Of a stretch of DNA of 64,000 nucleotides, positions 54,121-62,796 are shown in pieces (position 1 is the stretch's first letter; every line of letters starts with the position of its first letter). Where the stretch lies: the NCBI GenBank assembly GCA_937873655.1, contig CALMYQ010000195.1, positions 1 through 64,000 of the forward strand, read 5' to 3'. The stretch is from an uncultured Lewinella sp. (GTDB lineage: Bacteria > Bacteroidota > Bacteroidia > Chitinophagales > Saprospiraceae). The translations under genes were made by a program, and so were the position numbers. A model generated the notes under the pieces. The model searched no databases. It was not told where the DNA came from and saw only the letters and a list, made by a program, of their open reading frames with translations.

Positions 54121-54627
54121 TTGAGCCAGGAAATTTTCAATAAAAAGATAATGCCCGTACGCAACAAGCTTTACCGCTTTGCCTTGCGGATCGTGGCCAA
54201 CGTGGAGGAGGCTGAGGATGTCGTTCAGGAGGTCATGTTGCGGCTTTGGCGCATCCGGGATAACTGGTCCGCCATCCAGAACATGGAAGCCTGGTGCATG
54301 CGGATGACCAAAAACCTGGCGATCGATAAAGCGCGGTACAGAAAACCCTCAGCATCATTGGAAAATGCGCCGGAGCCGCAAAATACGGGCGATAATCCGG
54401 CGGAAGACCTCGAATATCAGGATACCCTTGCGCGGTTGAAGGTTTTGATCGGACAATTACCGGAAAATCAGCGGCTGGTTATCCACCTCAGGGACATAGA
54501 AGGCTTGAGTTATCAGGAAATTGAAGAAACCCTGGAAATGCCCATGTCCCAGGTGAAGATCAATTTGTTCAGAGCCCGGCAAAAAGTCAGGGAGGCATTG
54601 GTTAAAACAGAATCGTATGGACTATAG
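54121..54627 (+). CDS. ECF RNA polymerase sigma factor
   Basis: A 168-residue ECF sigma-70 factor. Region 2 (YRFALRIVANVEEAEDVVQEVMLRLW in parts) and region 4 (LPENQRLVIHLRDIEGLSYQEIEETL in parts) are complete. The start appears to be TTG: an in-frame stop lies at 54106-54108, no ATG follows before conserved sequence, and the first residues SQEIFNKKIMPVRNKL already match the family. The next ATG (54151) would remove ten of these. It overlaps the putative anti-sigma gene by 11 bp. Confidence 0.92.
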   Translation: MSQEIFNKKIMPVRNKLYRFALRIVANVEEAEDVVQEVMLRLWRIRDNWSAIQNMEAWCMRMTKNLAIDKARYRKPSASLENAPEPQNTGDNPAEDLEYQDTLARLKVLIGQLPENQRLVIHLRDIEGLSYQEIEETLEMPMSQVKINLFRARQKVREALVKTESYGL

Positions 54628-55102
54628 ATCACTACTCGACAGGTATTTCTCCGGTAAAACCACGCTGGAGGAGGAACAGGCGCTGAAGGAGCTGTTTCGC
54701 AAAGGCGGGGCGCCCGGGGAATTGCGCGAATTTGCCCCCTGGTTCAGGCTGTTGGATGAAGAAGCCGGTATTGAGCCTGTCCGTTCAATTGAATTGCCGG
54801 CACAACGCCGTTCCGGATGGTCAACCTGGCGGAATAACCTGATGAAAGCGGCGGCTGTGATCCTGGTTGCGATGGGGGTATGGCGGCTGGTCCCGTCGCC
54901 CGCGCCCGGCAAGGCGGTCGCCATTGATTGGTCCAAATACGAGGTCACGGATGAGCAGGAAGCCCTTAGGATCACCCGGGCCGCATTCAAAAAGGTGGCT
55001 CAAACCCTTCAGTTCGGCGCTTCCACTGCTGCCGAACAGGTCGAAAAACTGGGAGAGATATCCCGCTCGGCAGCCGTCAGGCCCTCCGATCGGTTGGAAT
55101 GA
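54617..55102 (+). CDS. Putative anti-sigma factor, single-pass membrane protein
   Basis: A 161-residue protein with a soluble N-terminal helical part (DRYFSGKTTLEEEQALKELF) typical of short Bacteroidota anti-sigma-like proteins, one membrane segment (about 75-92, LMKAAAVILVAMGVWRLV) and an extracytoplasmic C-terminus. Overlap with the sigma gene supports a regulatory pairing. There is no zinc HxxxCxxC motif, so sigma binding is inferred from position. Confidence 0.7.
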   Translation: MDYRSLLDRYFSGKTTLEEEQALKELFRKGGAPGELREFAPWFRLLDEEAGIEPVRSIELPAQRRSGWSTWRNNLMKAAAVILVAMGVWRLVPSPAPGKAVAIDWSKYEVTDEQEALRITRAAFKKVAQTLQFGASTAAEQVEKLGEISRSAAVRPSDRLE

Positions 55103-55141
55103 TAAAATTACCCGACTGTTTTCACAATTAAATTTAAAACA

Positions 55142-55675
55142 ATGAAAATCATTCGATTATTATTGATTGCAATGGTAATGGTGCCGTTTGCCGGCCGCCT
55201 TTCCGCCCAGGCTAACGCTATCGACAAGTATTTTCAGCAGTACGTGGACGATGAACGGTTCACGGTCGTTTACATCAGCCCGAAAATGTTCCAGTTGTTC
55301 GAAAAAATGGACATCGATGAACTGGACCTGGACGATGATGACGACCGGATTTTTCTGGAAGTGGCCAAAGACATGCGCGGCCTCCGCATTCTGACAGCCG
55401 ATGAAAATGCAGCGGCTTTTTACAAAGAAGCCAAAGCCAGGATCAATACTACGGAATACGAACCGCTGATCACCGTTCGCAGCAAAAGCAAGGAAAATGT
55501 CGAGTTCATGATCAAGGAAGAAGGCAATAAGGTGTCGGAACTCCTGTTGCTCGCCGGCGGAGACGATTCTTTTGTACTGCTCAGTTTTGTGGGCTCCTTC
55601 GACCTGGAAAAGGTTACGAAAATGGCAAAGGAAATGGAAAAGGACAATAACAATAAGATCAGAAAGGAAGACTGA
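55142..55675 (+). CDS. DUF4252 protein 1
   Basis: A 177-residue exported protein (signal peptide ending AGRLSAQ). The DUF4252 pattern is clear: VVYISPKMFQLFEKM, IFLEVAKDMRGLRILTAD, and EGNKVSELLLLAGGDDSFVLLSFVGSFDL (in parts). The family, of unknown function, is found in Bacteroidota behind ECF sigma factors. It is 39 bp downstream of the putative anti-sigma gene and is probably in the regulon. Confidence 0.88.
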   Translation: MKIIRLLLIAMVMVPFAGRLSAQANAIDKYFQQYVDDERFTVVYISPKMFQLFEKMDIDELDLDDDDDRIFLEVAKDMRGLRILTADENAAAFYKEAKARINTTEYEPLITVRSKSKENVEFMIKEEGNKVSELLLLAGGDDSFVLLSFVGSFDLEKVTKMAKEMEKDNNNKIRKED

Positions 55676-55710
55676 TCGGGAATTGTTTTCCATCACCATA
55701 AATTGCAGAC

Positions 55711-56241
55711 ATGAAAAAGATCACCTGGATTTTAACCCTTGCCTGCCTTTTCCTCGCGGCCGGCGCTTATGCCCAGAAAAGTTCATTGCGGACGTTCTAC
55801 GACAAATACAAGGATCGGGAAAATGTCATTGACATCAAGATCAGCGGCTTGTTGGTAAAAGTGGCCGCTTCTTTCAGTGATGATCAGGAAGCCCGGCATA
55901 TACTGCAGAAGATCAGCCGGTTGCGATTATTGAATATGGAAAATGATAACCCTGTCACTTCCCAGGAATACAAGGAATTGACGAAAAACATCCAGCAGGA
56001 ATCCTATGAACCGCTGATGCAGATCCGGGACAAGGACCAAAAGGTTGATTTTTTCATCCGGGAAGACGGCGACAAAATTGAGGAGGTGCTGATGTTCATC
56101 AATGGCCCGGACAGCTTCCTGATGCTCAGCGTTCAGGGTTTATTCAAATTCAGCGACCTTCAGGACCTGCATATGGATATAGAAGGCGGCGACCAGTTTC
56201 GGAAAATTCCCAGGGACCGGAAGTCCATTCCTCAAGCCTGA
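55711..56241 (+). CDS. DUF4252 protein 2
   Basis: A 176-residue exported paralogue of the preceding protein (signal peptide MKKITWILTLACLFLAAGAYAQ in part). It has the same order of motifs: KISGLLVKVAASF, ILQKISRLRLLNM and REDGDKIEEVLMFINGPDSFLMLSVQG (in parts). It lies 35 bp after the first copy, an evident tandem duplication. Sequence identity between the two is modest, so the duplication is old. Confidence 0.88.
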   Translation: MKKITWILTLACLFLAAGAYAQKSSLRTFYDKYKDRENVIDIKISGLLVKVAASFSDDQEARHILQKISRLRLLNMENDNPVTSQEYKELTKNIQQESYEPLMQIRDKDQKVDFFIREDGDKIEEVLMFINGPDSFLMLSVQGLFKFSDLQDLHMDIEGGDQFRKIPRDRKSIPQA

Positions 56242-56272
56242 ACCCTATCGGCCTGTAAAGAACCAGCTTAAA

Positions 56273-56306
56273 GTTGGCAGTTGGAAGGATTCCCAACTGC
56301 CAACTG
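56273..56306. repeat. Hairpin built from the CCAACTG heptamer
   Basis: GTTGGCAGTTGG (56273-56284) and CCAACTGCCAAC (56293-56304) are a perfect 12-bp inverted repeat with an 8-nt loop. The right arm continues into CCAACTGCC, the same heptamer as the array at 1-55. It sits between convergent genes and may double as a terminator. Confidence 0.75.
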
Positions 56307-56362
56307 CCAGGTAAGGGGTAGAGCGATTCAAATTTTTGAAACAGGCTCTAAAGCCGGCGGAT

Positions 56363-58735
56363 TTAACCGGCAACCTCTACCCTCAAGGCCTTCAGCCCCT
56401 GAACGCCTTGCAGGCGGCTAAGGTGCAGATCCTCGATGTTATCGGTGATCATGCCTTTTTCCAGCAGATAATTGAGGTACCCGAGGTATTCATGCCGGTC
56501 TTTGTCGTGCAAATAGACAATGGCGATCTTTCCGGCCTGCGTAAGCCGTTCATTAGTACCTTCGATGGTCGCCTTATCGATGCGTTTTTTCAGGATCTCG
56601 TACCGGACGTTGTAAGCGCCGTCGACGTCAAATTGTTTTTCCTCCTGGCGAAACCGGATGGACAGCGGGGAGGTGTAGGCGAAGACCAACTGGGCGGTTG
56701 TTAAGGGCATCGGCAGGCCCGGACCGAGGTCATGAATCAGTTTGGTCATCTCGCACATATGGATCAGCTGCCAGAGCCGGAAGTTTTTCAAATGGATCGG
56801 TGAGAATTTCCCGGCTTTTATCAAAGACTGGCCGATATACAGGTCGTATTCAACGCCGTCCGTTTTATATTTTTCAAAGTAGTGCGGAAGGGTGGCCTGC
56901 ATTTCTTCCTGGGCGTGCTCCAGATAATCGCCGATGGCCTGATTGACTTGCGCTACGCTGTCCTCAAACTTTTTCCGCTCCCGGTAGACAATCCCGAGGT
57001 CGGTATCGATCTGGCTGAAATACTTGTCGACCACGCCTTTAAGCCGCGGATAATCCTCCAGGACCTGGGTGAACACCGGGTGGACATCCTGCTGAATGAA
57101 TTCAACGACCCGGGTTTCATCGCTGGAGGAAAACTCCGTTTCCAGCCCGGCAATTTCCTGATTGATGATGGAATTCAGCTGATCCAGGTACGGAAACCGG
57201 ATGGTACCCGTGATGGTTTTGAGCGTCTGGAAGGCCAGCTTCAGATTGAACAGCAGGTCGTTCAGAATGGCCTGGTTTCTTTTGGTTGAAGACCCGACTA
57301 TGTCCGCTTGCCCATACAGGGGATACACCTCTTCGAACACGATTTCCTCCACCTGAGCCCTTGGATTGGTTTCCCGTTTCTCGAGCAAATTGAAGGCCGC
57401 CTGGGTGAAACGCCAGGTCACGCTGGGATGAAGTGCGGTAAATTGATCCCTCATGATGGCTTCTACGCGATTGTCGATCTCGTCCCGGCTCCTGGAAAGG
57501 GCCATGGTGAACAAACCGACAAGCTCCTTGAATTTTGCCTCTACAAAGCTGTTGAGGGCGTATGGCGTCGGGGAGCCGATCTCCAGCAAACCGATTATTT
57601 TATCCGCACTGATGAGCGGGGCTACCAGATAACTGCGGATGCCTTGAGCCAGTAATTTTTTCTCAATTTTCGTTTTCGAGGTGAGTGACATCAAATCCTC
57701 AACAAGCAATATTTCCCGGTACTTGCACGCCTTGTCATAGATTGAATTGTTGTAATCCGGATCGATCAGGCATTTGATTTCCTTGCTGAGAAAATCAAAA
57801 CGTATCCTGTAGGCATGATCGATCGTATTGGCCTTGGGATAATCAAGCGCTGTAAGGCCGAGGCGCATATCCTGGATCCTGAAATATTGGCGCATGATGG
57901 TTTCAAGCCTGGTGATATGGGCCTGATCCATAACGGCCATCGGTTCCAACAAACTGAACTTCAACCGTGAAAGGGCGTCCTCCGCAGTAATGTCGATCAG
58001 GCTGGCCATGATGAAGCCTTCGAACTCAAAGGCATCCGGAGGCAGATAGCGAAACCAGAGATCGAGGTCAAAGATGTTGCGGAGCATTTCGTGTATCTGG
58101 TCTTCCGACAGTTTTTTTACAGGTTTGAGCGGCCTGACCTCCACAAAATCAAAGTTCATCTCCAGCTTGAAAAATTTGACCATCCCGGTTTGAGGATCCT
58201 TCGCGCTCAGGTTGACCGGAGAATCGATGGCCAGATCCTGGTTGTATATTCTGTTGAGTATCAGGCTGCAAGCTCTGATGATCAACCCGCAATCCAGTTT
58301 GTCTTCCGAATCAATGAGGACCAGCTCGACATGTTTGCCGGCCATTTGTTTCTCCAGGGCCGGGGTGATGTAGAATGAAGTCATGTCGAAAGGCGGCGAG
58401 AACTTGACAAGGTGGCGGGCCTCCAACGCCGGCGGCAAGACGAACATGGACAGCATCTCGATCAACCCCTTGTATTTTTCCATCCCTTCGCAGCTCAATC
58501 CGCCTTCCAGGAATTCGGGATACTGGCGGATATGTTCCAGCACCTTTTTGGCCAGAAATGACTCCGACAGGTTTTTACCTTCCAGTTTGGATTCGATGAA
58601 TTTGATCAGCGGCCTGAAACTCAGCTCGATTTTGTAGGGCACGGATTTCATTCCCATCCGGCTGAGCATTTCGTGCTCAACGCCCATTGGGCCGGTGCTC
58701 GGCAAAATTTCGGGCATTACCGTAGATATTTCCAT
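56363..58735 (-). CDS. Large GAF-like protein of unknown function
   Basis: A 790-residue cytosolic protein without signal peptide or clear membrane segment. A GAF-like stretch is near residues 355-410 (YREILLVEDLMSL, IRSYLVAPLISADKIIGLLEIGS). The rest is mostly helical with no recognised catalytic motif, and a conserved-looking C-terminal block (FAYTSPLSIRFRQEEKQFDVDG in part, GKIAIVYLHDKDRHEYLGYL) is found. The ATG at 58735 is chosen over a TTG four codons upstream. A sensor or signalling scaffold is inferred from the GAF part only. Confidence 0.7.
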   Translation of the reverse strand: MEISTVMPEILPSTGPMGVEHEMLSRMGMKSVPYKIELSFRPLIKFIESKLEGKNLSESFLAKKVLEHIRQYPEFLEGGLSCEGMEKYKGLIEMLSMFVLPPALEARHLVKFSPPFDMTSFYITPALEKQMAGKHVELVLIDSEDKLDCGLIIRACSLILNRIYNQDLAIDSPVNLSAKDPQTGMVKFFKLEMNFDFVEVRPLKPVKKLSEDQIHEMLRNIFDLDLWFRYLPPDAFEFEGFIMASLIDITAEDALSRLKFSLLEPMAVMDQAHITRLETIMRQYFRIQDMRLGLTALDYPKANTIDHAYRIRFDFLSKEIKCLIDPDYNNSIYDKACKYREILLVEDLMSLTSKTKIEKKLLAQGIRSYLVAPLISADKIIGLLEIGSPTPYALNSFVEAKFKELVGLFTMALSRSRDEIDNRVEAIMRDQFTALHPSVTWRFTQAAFNLLEKRETNPRAQVEEIVFEEVYPLYGQADIVGSSTKRNQAILNDLLFNLKLAFQTLKTITGTIRFPYLDQLNSIINQEIAGLETEFSSSDETRVVEFIQQDVHPVFTQVLEDYPRLKGVVDKYFSQIDTDLGIVYRERKKFEDSVAQVNQAIGDYLEHAQEEMQATLPHYFEKYKTDGVEYDLYIGQSLIKAGKFSPIHLKNFRLWQLIHMCEMTKLIHDLGPGLPMPLTTAQLVFAYTSPLSIRFRQEEKQFDVDGAYNVRYEILKKRIDKATIEGTNERLTQAGKIAIVYLHDKDRHEYLGYLNYLLEKGMITDNIEDLHLSRLQGVQGLKALRVEVAG

Positions 58736-58963
58736 GATGGGTGTCAATTAAATTAATTATCAGTGTATTATAATGTATTACTTAACACCTGCATGCGGCA
58801 AATGGATGCGGCATTCGGATAAGAATTCGAATTCAGTCGATGTTTTGCCGGTTGCCCCGGATAAACGGCTATGGCAGGCGGCTGGCAGAAGGGTAAAAAA
58901 ATTTTTAAAGGATGCTCTGATTGTCGATATTTGCCAGCAATGCATTTTAAAAAGACGACCAAT

Positions 58964-61900
58964 ATGTCAAAACTACTTTTTGTCTGCTTCTTCTCCCTGA
59001 CCGGTGCTTATCTTTTTGGACAATTCAGCTTCACAAACAGGACTTCTTGGTTGGCGCACGGCACAGTTTACAGCGGTGTGCCCATCGGCGTCGCGGATAT
59101 GAATAATGACGGCCTGGACGATATCGTCCGGCTGGATCAATCCTCAAAGGTCCTGATCGATTATCAGCCCGAAGTCCTCAACCAATTCACAGGGTACAGC
59201 TACGGCCCTTTGTTGGGCAAACAATGGACCATCTGCATCGCGGATGTGGACCAGAACGGATTCAATGACATCTTCACCGGCGGCAACAATAACGGGCTCA
59301 AACTGTTGAAAGCCGCCGACGACGGTTCGGAATATACCCTGACCACGATTACCCAGAATCCCATTTTTATCCAGGGATCCAATTTTGCGGATATCGACAA
59401 CGACGGCGATGTCGATATCTTTGCCTGTCATGACAACGGCAAGAGCCAGCCGTTTAACAACAACGGAACCGGCCAGTTCACGCTCGATTATGGCTTGATC
59501 AATGCCGCATCCACCGTACCGTCCGACAATTCCGGCAATTACGGCTCGGTTTGGACCGATTACGACAATGACGGCGATATCGACCTGTACATTTCCAAAT
59601 GCAGGCAAGGTGTCAATAATCCGATGGACGGACGGCGGCTGAACCTTCTTTTCCGCAACAACGGCGACGGCACCTTTACCGATGTGGCCGAAGCCGCCGG
59701 ACTCCGGCCTTTCGCCCAATCCTGGGCCACAGATTTCGCAGATATTGATAACGACGGCGACATGGACTGTTTCATTGTGGCCCACGATGTACTCAGCATG
59801 CTTATGCGCAATAACGGTGACGGCACTTTTACCGATATTACCCAGGAAAGCGGTATGGTCAATGCCCTGAACCTGCTCGGCGCCGGAATCCAATGCAAAT
59901 TTGCCGATTTTGATAATGACGGTTTCGCAGACCTGGTCATTTCTACCATCGGGCTGGGATACGGTTTCTTCCACAACAACGGCGACCTCACCTTCACCCA
60001 GAAATCCAACGCTTTGCCCGGCGTTAATTATTTCCAATCCCTGGCAACCGGTGATTTGAACAATGACGGCTTCATTGACCTGGTGACCGGTTTCGCCGAA
60101 GGGTACAATACCCCCAGCAACACGATCCCTGATGCGCTTTTTATTAATAACGGAAACAGCAATAATCACCTTAAGGTACGCCTGCAAGGGGTGACCAGCA
60201 ACCTGAACGGCATCGGCGCCCGGCTCGAACTGTACGGCGACTGGGGCGTGCAAATGCGGGAGATCCGTAGCGGTGAAAGTTACGGCATCATGACCAGCCT
60301 GATCGCCCATTTCGGACTTGCCGATCATTTGGTGATCGACAGCCTCGTGGTCCGTTGGCCGTCCGGGATCGTTGATAAATTGATCAACCCGTCGCCCAAC
60401 CAGACCTTGTTCCTTGTTGAAGGGGCCAATTGCCAGCCCAGCCTTGGTTTTTCCTATCAGATCAATGGTTTGATATACACTTTTCAGGATGAAAGTACCG
60501 TCGGCTCGGAAACCTGGTTTTGGGATTTCGGCGACGGGCTGACTTCCAACGAACCCGCACCTCTGCACGTCTTCACCGCATCCGGGTCGTATGAGGTTTG
60601 CCTGACGGTTGAGGGGGACTGCGGAAACGGTACAACCTGCCAGACCCTGAATGTGAATTGCGTGATGCCGGATGCCATTTTCGGCAAAATAGCGGACGGG
60701 CTTACGCTGACCTTTCAGGATCAGTCGCTGAACGATCCGGTCGCCTGGTTATGGACCTTCGGCGATGATGCCAGTTCGGAGGAGCAAAACCCGGTGCATA
60801 CCTTTGCCGAACCAGGTGAGTATTACGTATGCCTGGTGGCCTATAACCTCTGCGGTCAAAGCTCGGAAACCTGTTCCCTGATCACTGTGGGGTGCAATTC
60901 TACGGAGGCGGGCTTTACTTATCAGGCGAACGAACTTTCAGTTGATTTTTCGGACGCTTCAACGGATGATGCAACGGCCTGGTTCTGGAATTTCGGGGAT
61001 GGTTTCACCTCAACCCAGCCCAACCCGGACCACACCTTTGAAGCGCCGGGCGCCTACCAGGTCTGCCTGACCGTTACGGGGCTCTGCGGCAACGAAACCA
61101 CCTGCGTTGTGGTGACGGTTGCCTGCCCTCCGCCGGCAATTGTCCTGAATGTCGAAGGCGAGGATCTCACTTATTTGCTGAGCGCATCGGTCCCGGGTGC
61201 AACGGATTTTGAGTGGACGGTAGGCGACTCCATCGTATCGGGAGCCGAAGAATTGGTCTACAATTTTACAGCGACAGGTTCCTATGAAGTTTGCCTTCAG
61301 GCGTCGGGGATTTGCGGTACTTCGCAGGCTTGCACAACGGTTGAGGTGTCCTGTGCCGAGCCTGTTCCGGGTTTTGCGACTCAGGCGAACGGGCTGACCG
61401 TGTTCTTCACCAGCCAATCCACCGGTATCATCAATAACTGGAACTGGGATTTCGGCGACGGCAGCTCCGGCCAGGCCATGAATATTGTTCATGCTTATGC
61501 AGCTCCCGGGGATTACGAAGTTTGCCTCGGCCTGGATTCCCCTTGCGGGTCCGGCCAGATCTGTCAGACCATTACCGTAACCTGTGCACCGCCGGAGGCG
61601 CAATTCTTCTTTTTTTCGAATGACCTCCATGTCAATTTCACCAACAATACCCAAAACCAACCGGCTACTTATATATGGACTTTCGGAGATGGCGGGGTTT
61701 CCACTGAAACCAACCCCAATCATGATTATGACCTTCCGGGTGAATATGAAGTTTGTCTCACCGCTATCGGGCCGGTTTGCGGTCAGACGCAAATTTGTCA
61801 GACAGTTACGGTGACCTGTCCGGCGCCCCAGGCTTCGTTTGCCTACAACGCCGATGAGCTTTCCGTTGACCTGACCAACCTCACCTCTGATCCGTTTGAT

Positions 61901-62782
61901 TCGGTGCTTTGGGATTTCGGAGATGGATCGGGCAGTACGCAGTCCAGCGTCAACCACGTTTTCGATCTGCCGGGAACCTATGAGGTCTGCCTGACGACCG
62001 GGTCGGCGTGCGGTGAAAATCAGGTCTGCCAGGAAATTACTGTTTCCTGCACCCCTCCGGCTGCGGCATTCTCGATTGTCGCGGATGGGGTGAGTGTTCA
62101 GTTCACTGACCAAACCGGCGATCAGGCTGCAGGCTGGCTCTGGGACTTCGGCGACGGCTCCGGAAGTACGGAAGCCAATCCGGTTCACAACTATACCGTA
62201 CCGGGGACCTATTCCGTGTGCCTGACCATTTCCAGCCTTTGCGGCCAGTCGGATACCTGCATGGAAGTGACCGTTACCTGCGCACCGCCGCAAGCCCTGT
62301 TCTCTCCGTCCGGCATCGGCCTGAATCAGGTTTTTCTGGATGCTTCTTCGAATGATCCGACCACCTGGTCCTGGGATTTCGGCGACGGCGGCGCCTCCAC
62401 CGATCAGAATCCTTTCCATATCTACGCCCAGGCGGGCAACTACAACATCTGCCTGACGGTCAGCAATGCCTGCGGGGAAGATACCCATTGTCAGACCGTC
62501 ACGGTGACCACCACAGCTGTACTGGATCCTGGTCTGCAGGCCCGGATACGCCTGTCGCCTAACCCGACCGCAGCCCGGTTCCGGATAGACATACAGGACC
62601 CGCCGGCGGGGAATTGCACCCTGCGGATTTATGATATCAACGGGGTGACCGTACAAGAATTCAAGGAAATCGCCTACCGACAAGAATTTGACCTTGGCGA
62701 GATTGCCGGCGGTATGTATTTTCTTCATTTTGTCTGGGATGACCGGCAGGCCTTGAAAAAGTTGGCGGTCGTCCGGCCTTGA
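58964..62782 (+). CDS. Giant FG-GAP/ASPIC/PKD secreted protein with T9SS domain
   Basis: A 1272-residue exported protein (MSKLLFVCFFSLTGAYLFGQ). Seven Ca-binding FG-GAP/VCBS motifs (such as FADIDNDGDVDIF, YDNDGDIDLYI, FADFDNDGFADLVI) predict an N-terminal propeller, followed by an ASPIC/UnbV domain (HLKVRLQG, GIGARLELYGDWGVQMREIRSG in parts, VVRWPSGIVDKL). Nine tandem PKD domains follow (about residues 495-1185) and a T9SS type A sorting domain ends the protein (RLSPNPTAARFRI to LKKLAVVRP). It is a surface or matrix protein, with carbohydrate or adhesion function inferred. An ATG eight codons upstream is possible; the chosen one sits at the signal peptide. Confidence 0.9.
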   Translation: MSKLLFVCFFSLTGAYLFGQFSFTNRTSWLAHGTVYSGVPIGVADMNNDGLDDIVRLDQSSKVLIDYQPEVLNQFTGYSYGPLLGKQWTICIADVDQNGFNDIFTGGNNNGLKLLKAADDGSEYTLTTITQNPIFIQGSNFADIDNDGDVDIFACHDNGKSQPFNNNGTGQFTLDYGLINAASTVPSDNSGNYGSVWTDYDNDGDIDLYISKCRQGVNNPMDGRRLNLLFRNNGDGTFTDVAEAAGLRPFAQSWATDFADIDNDGDMDCFIVAHDVLSMLMRNNGDGTFTDITQESGMVNALNLLGAGIQCKFADFDNDGFADLVISTIGLGYGFFHNNGDLTFTQKSNALPGVNYFQSLATGDLNNDGFIDLVTGFAEGYNTPSNTIPDALFINNGNSNNHLKVRLQGVTSNLNGIGARLELYGDWGVQMREIRSGESYGIMTSLIAHFGLADHLVIDSLVVRWPSGIVDKLINPSPNQTLFLVEGANCQPSLGFSYQINGLIYTFQDESTVGSETWFWDFGDGLTSNEPAPLHVFTASGSYEVCLTVEGDCGNGTTCQTLNVNCVMPDAIFGKIADGLTLTFQDQSLNDPVAWLWTFGDDASSEEQNPVHTFAEPGEYYVCLVAYNLCGQSSETCSLITVGCNSTEAGFTYQANELSVDFSDASTDDATAWFWNFGDGFTSTQPNPDHTFEAPGAYQVCLTVTGLCGNETTCVVVTVACPPPAIVLNVEGEDLTYLLSASVPGATDFEWTVGDSIVSGAEELVYNFTATGSYEVCLQASGICGTSQACTTVEVSCAEPVPGFATQANGLTVFFTSQSTGIINNWNWDFGDGSSGQAMNIVHAYAAPGDYEVCLGLDSPCGSGQICQTITVTCAPPEAQFFFFSNDLHVNFTNNTQNQPATYIWTFGDGGVSTETNPNHDYDLPGEYEVCLTAIGPVCGQTQICQTVTVTCPAPQASFAYNADELSVDLTNLTSDPFDSVLWDFGDGSGSTQSSVNHVFDLPGTYEVCLTTGSACGENQVCQEITVSCTPPAAAFSIVADGVSVQFTDQTGDQAAGWLWDFGDGSGSTEANPVHNYTVPGTYSVCLTISSLCGQSDTCMEVTVTCAPPQALFSPSGIGLNQVFLDASSNDPTTWSWDFGDGGASTDQNPFHIYAQAGNYNICLTVSNACGEDTHCQTVTVTTTAVLDPGLQARIRLSPNPTAARFRIDIQDPPAGNCTLRIYDINGVTVQEFKEIAYRQEFDLGEIAGGMYFLHFVWDDRQALKKLAVVRP
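60440..62515 (+). repeat. Nine tandem PKD-domain repeats with conserved cysteines
   Basis: Nine repeats of about 78 codons each carry a W-x-FGDG core (first near 60526, last near 62384) and most share the Cys pattern xVCLT...CG....C...TV.C, giving up to four cysteines per repeat. The fourth repeat is divergent (TVGDSIVSG). The protein-level repeats are strong while DNA identity is moderate, indicating old duplication under selection. Confidence 0.9.
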
Positions 62783-62783
62783 T

Positions 62784-62791
62784 TATCTTTG
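62784..62791 (+). promoter_or_regulatory. Candidate -7 box immediately before the GH29 start
   Basis: TATCTTTG matches TAnnTTTG only 5 bp before the ATG at 62797. If used, transcription would begin at or near the start codon, that is a leaderless mRNA; it may be coincidental. Confidence 0.25.
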
Positions 62792-62796
62792 TCCGC

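Noticed and set aside
59144..60568. 474-codon minus-strand open frame
   Set aside because: Antisense to the FG-GAP propeller; the valine/isoleucine periodicity is the complement of Asp/Asn-rich calcium motifs.
61010..62728. 572-codon minus-strand open frame with repeated residues
   Set aside because: Mirror of the nine PKD repeats on the plus strand; its periodicity is inherited from them.
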